Below, one piece after another: positions 16,048 through 24,825 of a stretch of DNA of 64,000 bases (its first letter is position 1; each line of letters starts with the position of its first letter). Under the pieces are notes generated by a model. The model saw only the letters and a list, made by a program, of their open reading frames with translations. It was not told the origin of the DNA and made no database searches. Origin of the DNA: an uncultured Alistipes sp. (GTDB taxonomy: Bacteria > Bacteroidota > Bacteroidia > Bacteroidales > Rikenellaceae); assembly GCA_937899895.1 (NCBI GenBank), contig CALBQR010000020.1:4440-68439 (forward strand). The letters are read 5' to 3'. The translations under genes and the position numbers were made by a program.

Positions 16048-17637
16048 ATGCTTCAAGTGGAAAAGAAGAATTACATAGTAGCAATTGATCTTGGCTCACA
16101 GAATGTTACCGCTGCGGCGGCAACGCGTGGTGCCGATGGAAAAATGGTTGTGGAGGCTGTCGTGCGCAAACCTTCGGGTGGCGTTGCGGGTGGCGCGATC
16201 GAGAATATCGATCTGGCAGTCAAGTCGCTTAAAGAGGTTGTTAGTGAGCTTGGCGAACAGCTGAATATCAGAGTATTGGAGGCTTATTTCGGTATTTCGG
16301 GCGACTTTATCCGTTGCGCGTGCCACAACGATTGGGTCTCGGTTGGCGACCACAATAACGGCGTGAGCAAGAGCGATGTCGATGAACTTTATGCCCGTAT
16401 GGAGAAGGTGAGCGCACCGACCGACGACGAGATTATTCTGGAACGTATCCCCCAGAATTTTATGGTCGATGGCAACAAAGAGGTGCCCAATCCTGTCGGC
16501 TCGTTTGGTCAGAGTCTTTCATCGACGTTCAATTTCATTTTGAGTACCAAGACCCCGATCGAACGACTCAAAAAGGCTGCTATCAACCTCGGTATCAGAC
16601 CTCTCGGTATCTATATCAACCCCCTTGTAACGGCCGAAACGCTGCTTTTGCCCGATGAGAAGGAGGAGGGTGTAGCCGTAATCGATATGGGTAGCAACGT
16701 AACCGACGTAACGATCTACTACAACAGTGTCATTCGTTACGTGGCTTCGATTCCGATGGGAGCAAATACCATTAACCTCGATATCCGCGCACAGAGTATC
16801 CCCGAAAAGGTGGTCGAGAAGATCAAGGTGCGCTTTGGTAGTGCAATGGCCGCAAATGTCGATGAGGGCGTGATGATCGACTATCGCACCCCCAAGGGCA
16901 AGAAGGGTATTCTGCAACGCAATCTGGCAACGGTTATTCAGGCACGTGTGCAGGATATGGCCGATATGGTTGTCGAGGAGATCAAATTCGCCGGCTATGA
17001 GAAGAAGTTGCCCTATGGCATCGTGCTGACAGGTGGTGGCGCAAATCTTGCCGACATCGCCGAGGCCTTCACCGAGCATACCAAGATCGACACCCGTATC
17101 GGTGTGCCCGATGTGGTTGTTGATGAGCAGTCGGCCGATCTGGTTGATGGTCCGGAGTTCGCAACGATCGTAGGTCTGTTGTGGCGAGGTATGGAGTCGG
17201 GTGTGGCGTGCAATTTCGATCTGCGTCCGCAGGCACCACGACCCACTCAATCGACACAGCCCGTGCAGCCGACGCAACCCGTGCAGCCTCGTACTATGAC
17301 GCAATCGCAACCTGTACAGCCCGTTCAGTCCAAGCTGAACCAGCAGATTCCAGCATCTGCACCTGCCCCGCAGCAGCCCGTGCAATCCAAGTCTGCACCG
17401 ACCTCAGCACCGAGCACTGCAACGCAGCCCACTCCCGCAACTGCGCCCGTGTCTGCAACGCAACACGTTGAGGATCAGCAGCCGCAAGATCAGCAGGGTG
17501 AGCAGAGTCAGTCGCAGCAGTCTGCCGGGGAGTCAAGTGGCAAGAAGGGCGGTCTGTTTGGCAAGCTGACGAAATTTGGTAAGGATCTTATTGATAAGAT
17601 CGGAACGATGAGCGAACCCGATGATGACATTATCTAA
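16048..17637 (+). CDS. ftsA: Cell division actin homologue FtsA
   Basis: The 529-residue protein anchors FtsZ to the membrane. It has the actin-fold phosphate loops (VAIDLGSQNVTAAAA near residue 11 and AVIDMGSNVTDVTIYYN in the middle), the 1C domain, and LTGGGANLADIAE. Residues from about 395 to 505 form a low-complexity linker rich in Q, P, T, S and A with repeated QPVQP/TQPVQP units. It ends with GLFGKLTKFGKDLIDKIG, an amphipathic helix suited to membrane binding. E. coli FtsA is about 420 residues, so the extra length is this linker. A 111-nt gap from ftsQ may hold a promoter; ftsZ follows after 30 nt. Confidence 0.95.
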   Translation: MLQVEKKNYIVAIDLGSQNVTAAAATRGADGKMVVEAVVRKPSGGVAGGAIENIDLAVKSLKEVVSELGEQLNIRVLEAYFGISGDFIRCACHNDWVSVGDHNNGVSKSDVDELYARMEKVSAPTDDEIILERIPQNFMVDGNKEVPNPVGSFGQSLSSTFNFILSTKTPIERLKKAAINLGIRPLGIYINPLVTAETLLLPDEKEEGVAVIDMGSNVTDVTIYYNSVIRYVASIPMGANTINLDIRAQSIPEKVVEKIKVRFGSAMAANVDEGVMIDYRTPKGKKGILQRNLATVIQARVQDMADMVVEEIKFAGYEKKLPYGIVLTGGGANLADIAEAFTEHTKIDTRIGVPDVVVDEQSADLVDGPEFATIVGLLWRGMESGVACNFDLRPQAPRPTQSTQPVQPTQPVQPRTMTQSQPVQPVQSKLNQQIPASAPAPQQPVQSKSAPTSAPSTATQPTPATAPVSATQHVEDQQPQDQQGEQSQSQQSAGESSGKKGGLFGKLTKFGKDLIDKIGTMSEPDDDII

Positions 17638-17667
17638 AATCTAAACAGATTTGAAAGGAGAAAAGAG

Positions 17668-18963
17668 ATGAATGACGACATACTGAACTCGTTGTGTGCC
17701 GAGCGCAGCCAGGCTTCCAAATCGAAGATTATGGTTATCGGTGTCGGAGGTGCAGGCGGCAACGCTGTAAATCATATGCACAAGCTCGGCATCAAAGATG
17801 TCGATTTTATGGTCTGCAACACCGACCAGCAGGCACTCGATATCTCGCCCGTCGAATTGAAGATTCGTCTGGGTGAAGATGGTTTGGGCGCAGGTAATGA
17901 CCCCGCAATGGGTCGTCGCGCGGCGATTATGAGCCTCGATATGGTAAAGCAGACATTCGAGAACTTTGCAACCAAGATGATCTTCATCACTGCCGGTATG
18001 GGTGGTGGTACGGGTACGGGTGCTTCGCCCGTCATCGCAAAGCTCGCACGTGAAATGGGTATTCTGACCGTCGCTATCGTAACCTCGCCGTTGAAGATCG
18101 AGGGTCAGATTCGCTATAAGCAGGCAATCAACGGTATCGAGGAGTTGAAAAATTGTGTCGATTCGTTGCTGGTCATCAACAATGACAACATTATGGCTAT
18201 GGGCGGTCGCCTGACGGTCGATGAGGCTTTCTCGCTGGCCGACGATGTGTTGGCGTCGGCAGCCAAGGGTATCGCCGAGATCATTACGATCAAGAGCCCC
18301 CGTACCAATATCGACTTTGCCGATGTGTCGAAGGTTATGACCAATAGCGGTCGTACGCATATGGGCGTGGGTCGCGCGTCGGGTGAAGATCGTGCCGAGG
18401 CGGCAGCCCGCAACTCGTTGCGTTCGCCACTGCTCGACCACAATTCGATTCGTGGTGCGAAGAATATCCTGCTCAATATCAGCTGCAATCAGCGTGAGAA
18501 TATGATGTATCACGAGCTGACGACCATTCTCGAAGTGATCCAAACCGAGGCAAAATATACCGATGAGAACGGTATCGAGCACGATGCAAATATCATCTGG
18601 GGCAATAGTGCCAAGCCGCAGCTCGGCGATGATATCGAGGTGATTGTTGTGGCTACGGGCTTCGATGTTCAGGCTCCCAAGCAGGAGAGCTGCCCCGTTC
18701 CGCCGATCCTTGCACCGGCGGTCGAGGGTCCGTCAAACCGCAAGATGCCCCGCCCGATTAAGCCCGTTGTGCTGGGTGTGCGCCAGAATCGTTATGCGAA
18801 GATCGAGGAGCTGAAACGTACCCCCGCAATTGTGCGCCGCAAGGGTAATCTGATCGTCGAGTCGAAGGTCAGCACCAAGATCGCGCTCAACGAAACGGAG
18901 GTCGAAACGGATAAGAACACCGAGACAAAGGCTCCGACGGGAGGCGATCTGTTCAGTTTCTAA
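17668..18963 (+). CDS. ftsZ: Tubulin-like division GTPase FtsZ
   Basis: The 431-residue GTPase forms the Z-ring. It has VIGVGGAGGNAVNHM, the tubulin signature G112-GGTGTG, and the T7-loop region NIDFADVSKVM. The FtsA-binding peptide equivalent appears to be TPAIVRRK at about residues 385-392. Unusually it is not at the extreme C-terminus: about 39 more polar residues follow (ending GGDLFSF). The start ATG has a strong purine-rich ribosome binding site (AAAGGAGAAAAGAG), rare in this phylum. This is the last gene of the dcw cluster here. Confidence 0.96.
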   Translation: MNDDILNSLCAERSQASKSKIMVIGVGGAGGNAVNHMHKLGIKDVDFMVCNTDQQALDISPVELKIRLGEDGLGAGNDPAMGRRAAIMSLDMVKQTFENFATKMIFITAGMGGGTGTGASPVIAKLAREMGILTVAIVTSPLKIEGQIRYKQAINGIEELKNCVDSLLVINNDNIMAMGGRLTVDEAFSLADDVLASAAKGIAEIITIKSPRTNIDFADVSKVMTNSGRTHMGVGRASGEDRAEAAARNSLRSPLLDHNSIRGAKNILLNISCNQRENMMYHELTTILEVIQTEAKYTDENGIEHDANIIWGNSAKPQLGDDIEVIVVATGFDVQAPKQESCPVPPILAPAVEGPSNRKMPRPIKPVVLGVRQNRYAKIEELKRTPAIVRRKGNLIVESKVSTKIALNETEVETDKNTETKAPTGGDLFSF

Positions 18964-19024
18964 ACGGCACGAACACGCCACGTAAAAGCCTTCAAAAAGA
19001 GAGTATTAACCAAAACGGAAAGAT

Positions 19025-20326
19025 TTGATACACATACCATTAGAAATAATCACACTCAACGAATTTGAGCCGACATCAGTGATCTTTATGTTCGTGATGT
19101 TGGCTCTGCTATTGATGGTTTCGGCCTTTGTTTCGGGGTCGGAAACGGCCTTTTTCTCGCTCACCTCGCAGCAGATCCGCGAGATGAAGGAGAGCCGTTC
19201 GGGCTCCTCCGAAACGATTATCCGATTGCTGACAAATAGCGACCGATTGTTGGCTACAATTCTGATTGTCAATAATTTGGTCAATATCTGCATTACGATC
19301 CTCTCGGCTCGTATTGTCGATAAGACACTTATTTTCCAGTCGGCTACGTGGACCTTCGTATTCAAAACAGTTTGCGTTACGTTCCTGTTGTTGCTCTTTG
19401 GCGAAATTCTGCCCAAGGTGCTGGCCAACTCAAAACCGATGAGTATCGCCCGCTTTGCCGCACTGCCTATATCGTGGTTGTGCGTGATTGTCAAGCCTTT
19501 GGCATCGGTCCTTGTACGTACGGGAACGGGTATCAGCAATCGCTTCGAGAGCCATCGCAACAACCTTTCGATGGACGAACTCTCGAATGCGATCGACATC
19601 GCCTCGACCGACCAGACGCAGGAGGAGCGCAAAATGTTGTCGGGTATCGTCAATTTTGTGAATACCGATGTGGCGGAGATTATGAAGCCGCGAATTGACA
19701 TCGTGGCGGTCGAGATTAACGAGAGCTATTCGGCTGTAAAAGAGTGCATTATCAAGTCGGGATACTCGCGTATTCCGGTCTATGAGGAGAGTGCCGATAA
19801 CATCAAGGGCGTGCTCTATGTCAAGGATTTGATCCCCTATATCCATAATGACGACTCGTTTGAGTGGGTGTCGTTGCTGCGCCAGCCCTACTATATTCCG
19901 GCGCATAAGAAGATCAACGACCTGCTCGAAGAGTTCCAATCGACGAAGGTGCATTTGGCGATTGTGGTCGATGAGTACGGCTCGACGCTCGGTTTGGTGT
20001 CGTTGGAGGATATTTTGGAGGAGATTGTGGGTGAGATCTCTGATGAGAGCGACAATGTCGAGAGCTTCTATACGAAACTTCCCGACGGCTCGTATCTCTT
20101 TGACGGTAAGACACATATCGGCGATTTTGAGCGTGTAATGACGCTGCCCGAAGACTCTCTTTCGGATGTCAAGGGCGAGGCCGAAACGCTGGCGGGACTG
20201 ATGCTCGAAATCAAACGCGAGCTGCTCAAAAAGGGCGATCGCGTAACTACTCACGGTCTGCAACTGACCGTTACGGCGGTCGATGGTCGCCGTATCGACA
20301 AAATCAAGGTCGAGAAGGTCGCCTAA
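19025..20326 (+). CDS. gldE: GldE-like CNNM/CBS-pair/CorC-domain membrane protein
   Basis: The 433-residue protein has an N-terminal CNNM (DUF21) membrane domain with three to four helices (SGSETAFFSLT, NNLVNICITIL, FGEILPKVLANSK), a CBS-pair region (about 210-330, with FVNTDVAEIMKPR, YSRIPVYEES, VDEYGSTLGLVSLEDILEEIVGEI) and a C-terminal CorC_HlyC domain. Family members are linked to ion or magnesium efflux. In Bacteroidota the GldE branch is often next to a phosphopantetheinyl transferase, as here. Gliding itself is not implied. The frame opens with TTG at 19025; the next ATG (19088) would remove part of the first helix, so the TTG start is preferred with reservation. Confidence 0.8.
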   Translation: MIHIPLEIITLNEFEPTSVIFMFVMLALLLMVSAFVSGSETAFFSLTSQQIREMKESRSGSSETIIRLLTNSDRLLATILIVNNLVNICITILSARIVDKTLIFQSATWTFVFKTVCVTFLLLLFGEILPKVLANSKPMSIARFAALPISWLCVIVKPLASVLVRTGTGISNRFESHRNNLSMDELSNAIDIASTDQTQEERKMLSGIVNFVNTDVAEIMKPRIDIVAVEINESYSAVKECIIKSGYSRIPVYEESADNIKGVLYVKDLIPYIHNDDSFEWVSLLRQPYYIPAHKKINDLLEEFQSTKVHLAIVVDEYGSTLGLVSLEDILEEIVGEISDESDNVESFYTKLPDGSYLFDGKTHIGDFERVMTLPEDSLSDVKGEAETLAGLMLEIKRELLKKGDRVTTHGLQLTVTAVDGRRIDKIKVEKVA

Positions 20327-20352
20327 ATAACAATCAACACTGACGTATCGCA

Positions 20353-20991
20353 ATGATTCCCAATCTGATAGAGATCGTTGTGCGTAGGATTTCGACCGAC
20401 GAAGCGGCACTCCCCGCATCGTTGGCCGATGACGAACGCGCATACGCCTCGCAACTTGTGGCGCACCGACGCTCGGAGTGGGTGGCGTGGCGTTCGGTGT
20501 TGCGCGAAAATGCAGAGCGTTGGGGCGTTGGCAGTCGGGCGTTGAAGGTTGCCTATGCCGCGACGGGCGAGCCGATCTTTGAGGGGCTCGAAGGGTCGAT
20601 CTCGGTAACGCATTGTCGAGGATATGTAGCTGTGGCGCGATCGCGTGGAGGGCGTTGCGGAATTGATGTCGAGCGCCTTGATCGTAACTTTGAAAATGTT
20701 GAGAGTAAGTATATTAGCGCGACGGAACGCCAGCTTGCAGAGCGCGTCGGACAGCCCGATTTCCGAGCCGCGATTTGGTGTGCGAAGGAGGCGGTTTATA
20801 AATATTTGGGGCGTGAGGGCGTCGATTTTCAGCGCGATATGCAGGTGGTCGATTTTGAACAGGGGGGAGCCTATCTCGACATCGAGGCCTTTGGCGAGCG
20901 TCTGCGTTGCGCGATCTTTCCGCTTGATGGCGCGATCCTTGTCGCAACGGCCAAAGGTGAGGTGAATTTCGAGTTGCGCAAGGAGTTTTAG
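20353..20991 (+). CDS. 4'-phosphopantetheinyl transferase (Sfp-type)
   Basis: The 212-residue protein transfers the phosphopantetheine arm of CoA to carrier-protein serines. The metal-binding block GIDVERLDR and the later W-C-A-K-E-A-V-Y-K (WxxKEAxxK) motif are present, with VTHCRG upstream. At about 210 residues it is of the Sfp/Gsp length rather than the short AcpS type, although it may act on fatty acid ACP if no AcpS exists. It follows the GldE-like gene by 26 nt and is closed by a terminator at 21037-21067. Confidence 0.88.
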   Translation: MIPNLIEIVVRRISTDEAALPASLADDERAYASQLVAHRRSEWVAWRSVLRENAERWGVGSRALKVAYAATGEPIFEGLEGSISVTHCRGYVAVARSRGGRCGIDVERLDRNFENVESKYISATERQLAERVGQPDFRAAIWCAKEAVYKYLGREGVDFQRDMQVVDFEQGGAYLDIEAFGERLRCAIFPLDGAILVATAKGEVNFELRKEF

Positions 20992-21036
20992 GGCCTAAAC
21001 CGCACAATCAATCCAATCTTCCGAAGCGAAAACAGG

Positions 21037-21067
21037 AACTGCCAACCTTTGCGGGTCGGCAGTTTTC
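21037..21067 (+). terminator. Terminator after the PPTase gene
   Basis: AACTGCCAACC pairs with GGTCGGCAGTT (one mismatch) and is followed by TTTTCTATTG. It lies between convergent genes. Confidence 0.65.
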
Positions 21068-21110
21068 TATTGTTGCTATGCACTTGATTTGCAAGTCTTT
21101 TGCGGAGAAA

Positions 21111-21731
21111 CTATCGCTTGGTATAGACCACCTTTTTGGTGTCGAAGAACTCCTCCTCGTATATGTTCGAGATCGAATAGAGGTCCCAACGCTTTGCCGT
21201 CAGTGCCAGCTCCTCGGCCAGATCGCCACCCTTCAAATAGAGAATTCCGTTTGCAAGAGTGCCTTTTTGACCGCGCTCGATTTTGTTCCAGATCCAACCC
21301 GTAAAGGTCTTCATATCGGTTACTGCGCGACTGACAACATAATCAAAACGTTGCGGCAGACTCTCCACACGCGCATTGATCGGCGTTACATTTTTCAGAC
21401 CGAGAGCCGTGCAAACTTCGCGCACAACGGTAATCTTCTTACCAATCGAATCGACCGCCGTAAATTGCACATTCGGAAAAAGAATCGCCAGCGGCACTGT
21501 CGGAAAACCGCCGCCACAACCCACATCCAATACACGCGCGCCATCCTCGAATTGGCACACCTTGGCGATGGCCAGCGAGTGCAGAACGTGGCGCAGATAG
21601 AGGCTGCCGATGTCCTTGCGCGAGATCACATTGATACGCGCGTTCCACTCCGTATAGAGTGGCAACAACTGCTCGAACTGTGCGCGCTGCTCCTCTGTAA
21701 TGTCGGGGAAATATTTGAGAATCAGATCCAT
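21111..21731 (-). CDS. rsmG: 16S rRNA (guanine(527)-N7)-methyltransferase RsmG
   Basis: The 206-residue Rossmann methyltransferase makes m7G527 in 16S rRNA. Motifs: ARINVISRKD, LHSLAIA, the SAM loop VLDVGCGGGFPTVPLAI, FTAVDSIGKK, and SRAVTD. It is the last gene of a minus-strand GT2-sigma-rsmG unit, starting 11 nt after the sigma factor gene ends. Confidence 0.94.
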   Translation of the reverse strand: MDLILKYFPDITEEQRAQFEQLLPLYTEWNARINVISRKDIGSLYLRHVLHSLAIAKVCQFEDGARVLDVGCGGGFPTVPLAILFPNVQFTAVDSIGKKITVVREVCTALGLKNVTPINARVESLPQRFDYVVSRAVTDMKTFTGWIWNKIERGQKGTLANGILYLKGGDLAEELALTAKRWDLYSISNIYEEEFFDTKKVVYTKR

Positions 21732-21742
21732 ATTGCGATACT

Positions 21743-22315
21743 TTACATTTTATCTTCGATGATAAATCGGCACAACTGCTCGCGTGCTCGATGTATTTGC
21801 GTCTTGACCGTACCGAGTGGCAACGAGAGCTTTTCGGCAATCTCCTCGTAGGAGAACTCGCGGAAGTAGCGGAATTCGATCAGCTCGCGGTAGCGCGGTG
21901 TCATACGGTCGAGGTGGTGCTCGATGCGCACCCTCTGTTGCAGGCTGATCACGCTCTCTTCGGGCGTGGGCACGGTTGACGCGGGGGTTACGGTCGAGTG
22001 TGGGGGCAGGGCGTCAATCGAGAGATCCTCGTGGCGTTTGCGCACGAAATCGATAAAGGTGTTACGGGCGATGGTGTAGAGCCACTGCCCAAAGGTGTAA
22101 GTTCGATCGTAACGGGTCAGATTGATAAAGACCTTGATAAAGGTCTCCTGCAACAGGTCATCGACATCGCTGATGTTGCCCACACGTTGCAGGTAGAGGC
22201 GACGTATCGACTCGGCATAGCGGGTGAAGAGGTGCTCGAACGCGCTATTATCGCCCGCAAGTACCCAATCGACCAACTGCGCATCGTCGGCTACGATATA
22301 ATCCTCTATCGCCAT
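21743..22315 (-). CDS. ECF-type RNA polymerase sigma factor
   Basis: The 190-residue protein has sigma region 2 (about 20-90: HLFTRYAESIRRLYLQRVG, DVDDLLQETFIKVF, ARNTFIDFVRK) and region 4 (about 130-185: YRELIEFRYFREFSYEEIAEKLSLPLGTVKTQIHRAREQL). There is no region 1.1 or 3, so it is an extracytoplasmic-function sigma factor. No anti-sigma gene is adjacent: it overlaps a glycosyltransferase gene upstream by 10 nt and is followed by rsmG. Its regulon cannot be told from the sequence. Confidence 0.92.
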   Translation of the reverse strand: MAIEDYIVADDAQLVDWVLAGDNSAFEHLFTRYAESIRRLYLQRVGNISDVDDLLQETFIKVFINLTRYDRTYTFGQWLYTIARNTFIDFVRKRHEDLSIDALPPHSTVTPASTVPTPEESVISLQQRVRIEHHLDRMTPRYRELIEFRYFREFSYEEIAEKLSLPLGTVKTQIHRAREQLCRFIIEDKM

Positions 22316-23463
22316 ACGGTTTCGTCTTTATAGATGCGGCGCGATGCGGCCAGAGCGATATCGACCCACACGCCAAACATATCGTAAAGGAAATATGTTG
22401 CCATTACATTCCTCTCGCCCAGACGCTTACGTACCGAATTGACCGTTGCATAGACCAGCACATATCGTAGCAGAATGATGAACAGCGTTGCCAATTTCAA
22501 CTCCAAAGGCAGAGCCACCAGTGCCGCTGTAGCCGCAAGGAAGAAGAGCAGGCGACTGCCGCCCTCCCACTCGATTGCGTTACGCGCCGCGAGGGGGTAG
22601 AAGCGATAGGTGTGGCCGAAATATTTACGGGCACCGAGCCACCACGACGCACCGCCCCAGACCTTCTGTCGCACGGTGGCGCGCGGCGAGATGATGACCG
22701 AAACGGTCGCCTTATCGGCAAGCGATTGGATGAACAGATCGTCCTCGCCCATATTCATATTGAGGTGGTTGAAACCCTTCACTTCGAGATAGAGGTTGCG
22801 GGTGATACCCAGCGTGTTACGCACACCGCGATAGGGTTTGCGGTTGATTGCAGCCGAGAGCCACGCCATCGACTCGGCCATACGCTGCGTGCGCATCAGT
22901 CGGCCTACAAAGCCGCTACGAAGCTCCACACCGCAGTAGCCCAGCACCACATCGCCACGCGTAAAGCCCTTCGCCATCAGGCGCACCCAACGCTCCGAGG
23001 TTATGATCGTGTCGCTTGTCGAGAGCAGAATGTGGTCATAAGCCGCCGCACGGATACCGAAATTCAGAGCCTGCTTGTTCGAGATCGGGAAACGGGTATT
23101 CTGCTTGATGTTCGTGATCTTCAAACGGGGATATCGGAGCTGCATCTGCGTCAGCATAATCGAGAAATCCTCGTTGTTGCCCACATAGACCAGTACAACC
23201 TCATACTCTTCGTAGTCCTGCGTCAGGTAGATGGGCAGACGCTCCTCGATAAAGTCGGCATCCTCCTGCGTAACGATCACCACCGATACGGGCGGTTCGG
23301 CCGCCAGACGCTCCGGCAGCGAGTTGTTGGTATATTTCGGCAAACGGCGGTAACGAATTGAGTAGTAGTACATTTGCACGAAGAACAGGGCGACGATAAT
23401 GCCCATCAGGGCGATTCCCTGCCAGCCGTATGCGAGATATATTTTGTCGAAAAATTCCATCAT
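22306..23463 (-). CDS. Membrane glycosyltransferase, family 2
   Basis: The 385-residue protein has an N-terminal membrane segment (IALMGIIVALFFVQMYYY), a GT2 catalytic domain (SVVIVTQEDADFIEERLP, LSTSDTIIT in the DxD position, NMGEDDLFIQSLA) and C-terminal hydrophobic segments from about 310. The sugar and acceptor are unknown; a glycan exported at the envelope is likely. An ATG further upstream (23535) is in frame, but a -7 box at 23490-23497 makes the ATG pair at 23463/23460 (MMEFF) the better start. Its stop overlaps the sigma factor start. Confidence 0.85.
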   Translation of the reverse strand: MMEFFDKIYLAYGWQGIALMGIIVALFFVQMYYYSIRYRRLPKYTNNSLPERLAAEPPVSVVIVTQEDADFIEERLPIYLTQDYEEYEVVLVYVGNNEDFSIMLTQMQLRYPRLKITNIKQNTRFPISNKQALNFGIRAAAYDHILLSTSDTIITSERWVRLMAKGFTRGDVVLGYCGVELRSGFVGRLMRTQRMAESMAWLSAAINRKPYRGVRNTLGITRNLYLEVKGFNHLNMNMGEDDLFIQSLADKATVSVIISPRATVRQKVWGGASWWLGARKYFGHTYRFYPLAARNAIEWEGGSRLLFFLAATAALVALPLELKLATLFIILLRYVLVYATVNSVRKRLGERNVMATYFLYDMFGVWVDIALAASRRIYKDETVWR

Positions 23464-23489
23464 CAATTTTGCAATAACAATAATTCGGA

Positions 23490-23497
23490 CAAAGATA
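23490..23497 (-). promoter_or_regulatory. -7 box of the GT2-sigma-rsmG unit
   Basis: TATCTTTG on the minus strand, 27 nt upstream of the GT2 start; no well-spaced TTG. Confidence 0.55.
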
Positions 23498-23616
23498 CGA
23501 AAAATATATATCAACATTCCAATTTCAAGATTCAAAATTTTTCGCCTTTGCTGTTAAAGCCTACCGACCGCCGACCGATCGGGGTGGCTTGGTCGCAAAC
23601 GGCTCGCTAATGGCAC

Positions 23617-23633
23617 CGAAATCGAAGATTTCG
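23617..23633. repeat. CGAAATC-N3-GATTTCG hairpin, copy 2
   Basis: Perfect 7-bp inverted repeat with GAA loop. It shares both arms with the copy at 12045-12061. It lies in the divergent GT2/tgt spacer, which also contains a CCGACCGATCGGGG palindrome. Confidence 0.5.
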
Positions 23634-23676
23634 CATAATTTTGGGGAGAACTAACGAGGGTTACGTAAAAAATTCA

Positions 23677-23684
23677 TATCTTTG
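23677..23684 (+). promoter_or_regulatory. -7 box of tgt
   Basis: TATCTTTG ends only 5 nt before the tgt ATG. The expected transcription start would fall on or next to the start codon, so a leaderless or near-leaderless mRNA is predicted. Confidence 0.55.
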
Positions 23685-23689
23685 TCCGA

Positions 23690-24820
23690 ATGAAGTTTAC
23701 GCTACAACATAAAGCTCCCGAATCAAAGGCTCGCGCCGGAGAGATCGTTACCGATCACGGCGTGATCCCGACCCCGATTTTTATGCCTGTCGGCACGGCC
23801 GCCGGCGTAAAGGGTATCTTCCACCGCGACCTGCGCGATGATGCAGGTGCGAAGATCATTTTGGCAAACACCTACCACCTCTACCTCCGCCCCGGTATGG
23901 AGGTCATCGAGGCTGCCGGTGGCGTGCATCGTTTCAGCACGTGGGATGGCCCGATGCTTACCGATAGTGGTGGTTTTCAGGTCTTTTCACTCGCTGCGTG
24001 TCGCAAACTCACCGAGGAGGGTTGCCGTTTTGCGTCGCATATCGACGGCTCGAAACACCTCTTCACTCCCGAAAACGTGATGGATACCCAGCGCACAATC
24101 GGTGCCGATATTATGATGGCATTCGATGAGTGTCCGCCGGGCGATGCACCGAAAGAGTATGCCGCCAAGTCGCTCGCGCTGACCGAGCGTTGGTTGGATC
24201 GCTGCTTTAACCGTTTCAACCAGACGCAACCCAAATATGGCCACTCGCAGTCGCTGTTCCCGATCGTTCAAGGTTGCGGATATGAGGATCTGCGCGAGCG
24301 AGCTGCACGTAACGTAATGCAGTATAACGCAGATGGTTACGCTATTGGCGGTCTGGCCGTAGGTGAGCCTACGGAGGTGATGTACCGTATGATCGAGGTG
24401 GTCAATGCGGTGTTGCCCGAAGATCGCCCGCGCTATCTGATGGGCGTGGGTACGCCCGTCAATATTTTGGAGGCTATCGATCGCGGTGTGGATATGTTCG
24501 ACTGCGTGATGCCCACGCGAAATGGCCGCAACGGTATGCTCTTTACCAGCGAGGGCGTGATCAACATTCGCAACCAGAAGTGGCGCGACGACTTCTCGCC
24601 GATCGACCCCAACGGTACGAGCTTTGTCGATACGCTCTACTCGAAGGCCTACCTGCGCCATATGACCATTGCAGGTGAGATGATTGCGGCACAGATTGCA
24701 TCGCTGCACAATGTGGCCTTCTACCTTTGGCTGGTGGGTGAGGCGCGTCGAAAGATTGCCGACGGCACCTTCGCCGAGTGGAAGCGCGAGATGGTTGTTA
24801 AATTGACTAAACGTCTGTAA
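23690..24820 (+). CDS. tgt: tRNA-guanine transglycosylase Tgt
   Basis: The 376-residue TIM-barrel enzyme exchanges G34 of GUN-anticodon tRNAs for a queuosine precursor. Blocks: GTAAGVKGIF, NTYHLYLRPG, DSGGFQVFSLA, IGADIMMAFDECPP, GGLAVGEP, LMGVGTP and DMFDCVMPTRNGRNG, with the nucleophile Asp within the last. The C-terminal zinc site of typical Tgt (CxCxxC then His) is not present: the segment after DPN reads G309-T-S-F-V-D. The remainder (YSKAYLRHMTIAGEMIA, SLHN) is conserved. The next gene starts 5 nt downstream. Confidence 0.95.
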   Translation: MKFTLQHKAPESKARAGEIVTDHGVIPTPIFMPVGTAAGVKGIFHRDLRDDAGAKIILANTYHLYLRPGMEVIEAAGGVHRFSTWDGPMLTDSGGFQVFSLAACRKLTEEGCRFASHIDGSKHLFTPENVMDTQRTIGADIMMAFDECPPGDAPKEYAAKSLALTERWLDRCFNRFNQTQPKYGHSQSLFPIVQGCGYEDLRERAARNVMQYNADGYAIGGLAVGEPTEVMYRMIEVVNAVLPEDRPRYLMGVGTPVNILEAIDRGVDMFDCVMPTRNGRNGMLFTSEGVINIRNQKWRDDFSPIDPNGTSFVDTLYSKAYLRHMTIAGEMIAAQIASLHNVAFYLWLVGEARRKIADGTFAEWKREMVVKLTKRL

Positions 24821-24825
24821 GAGAG

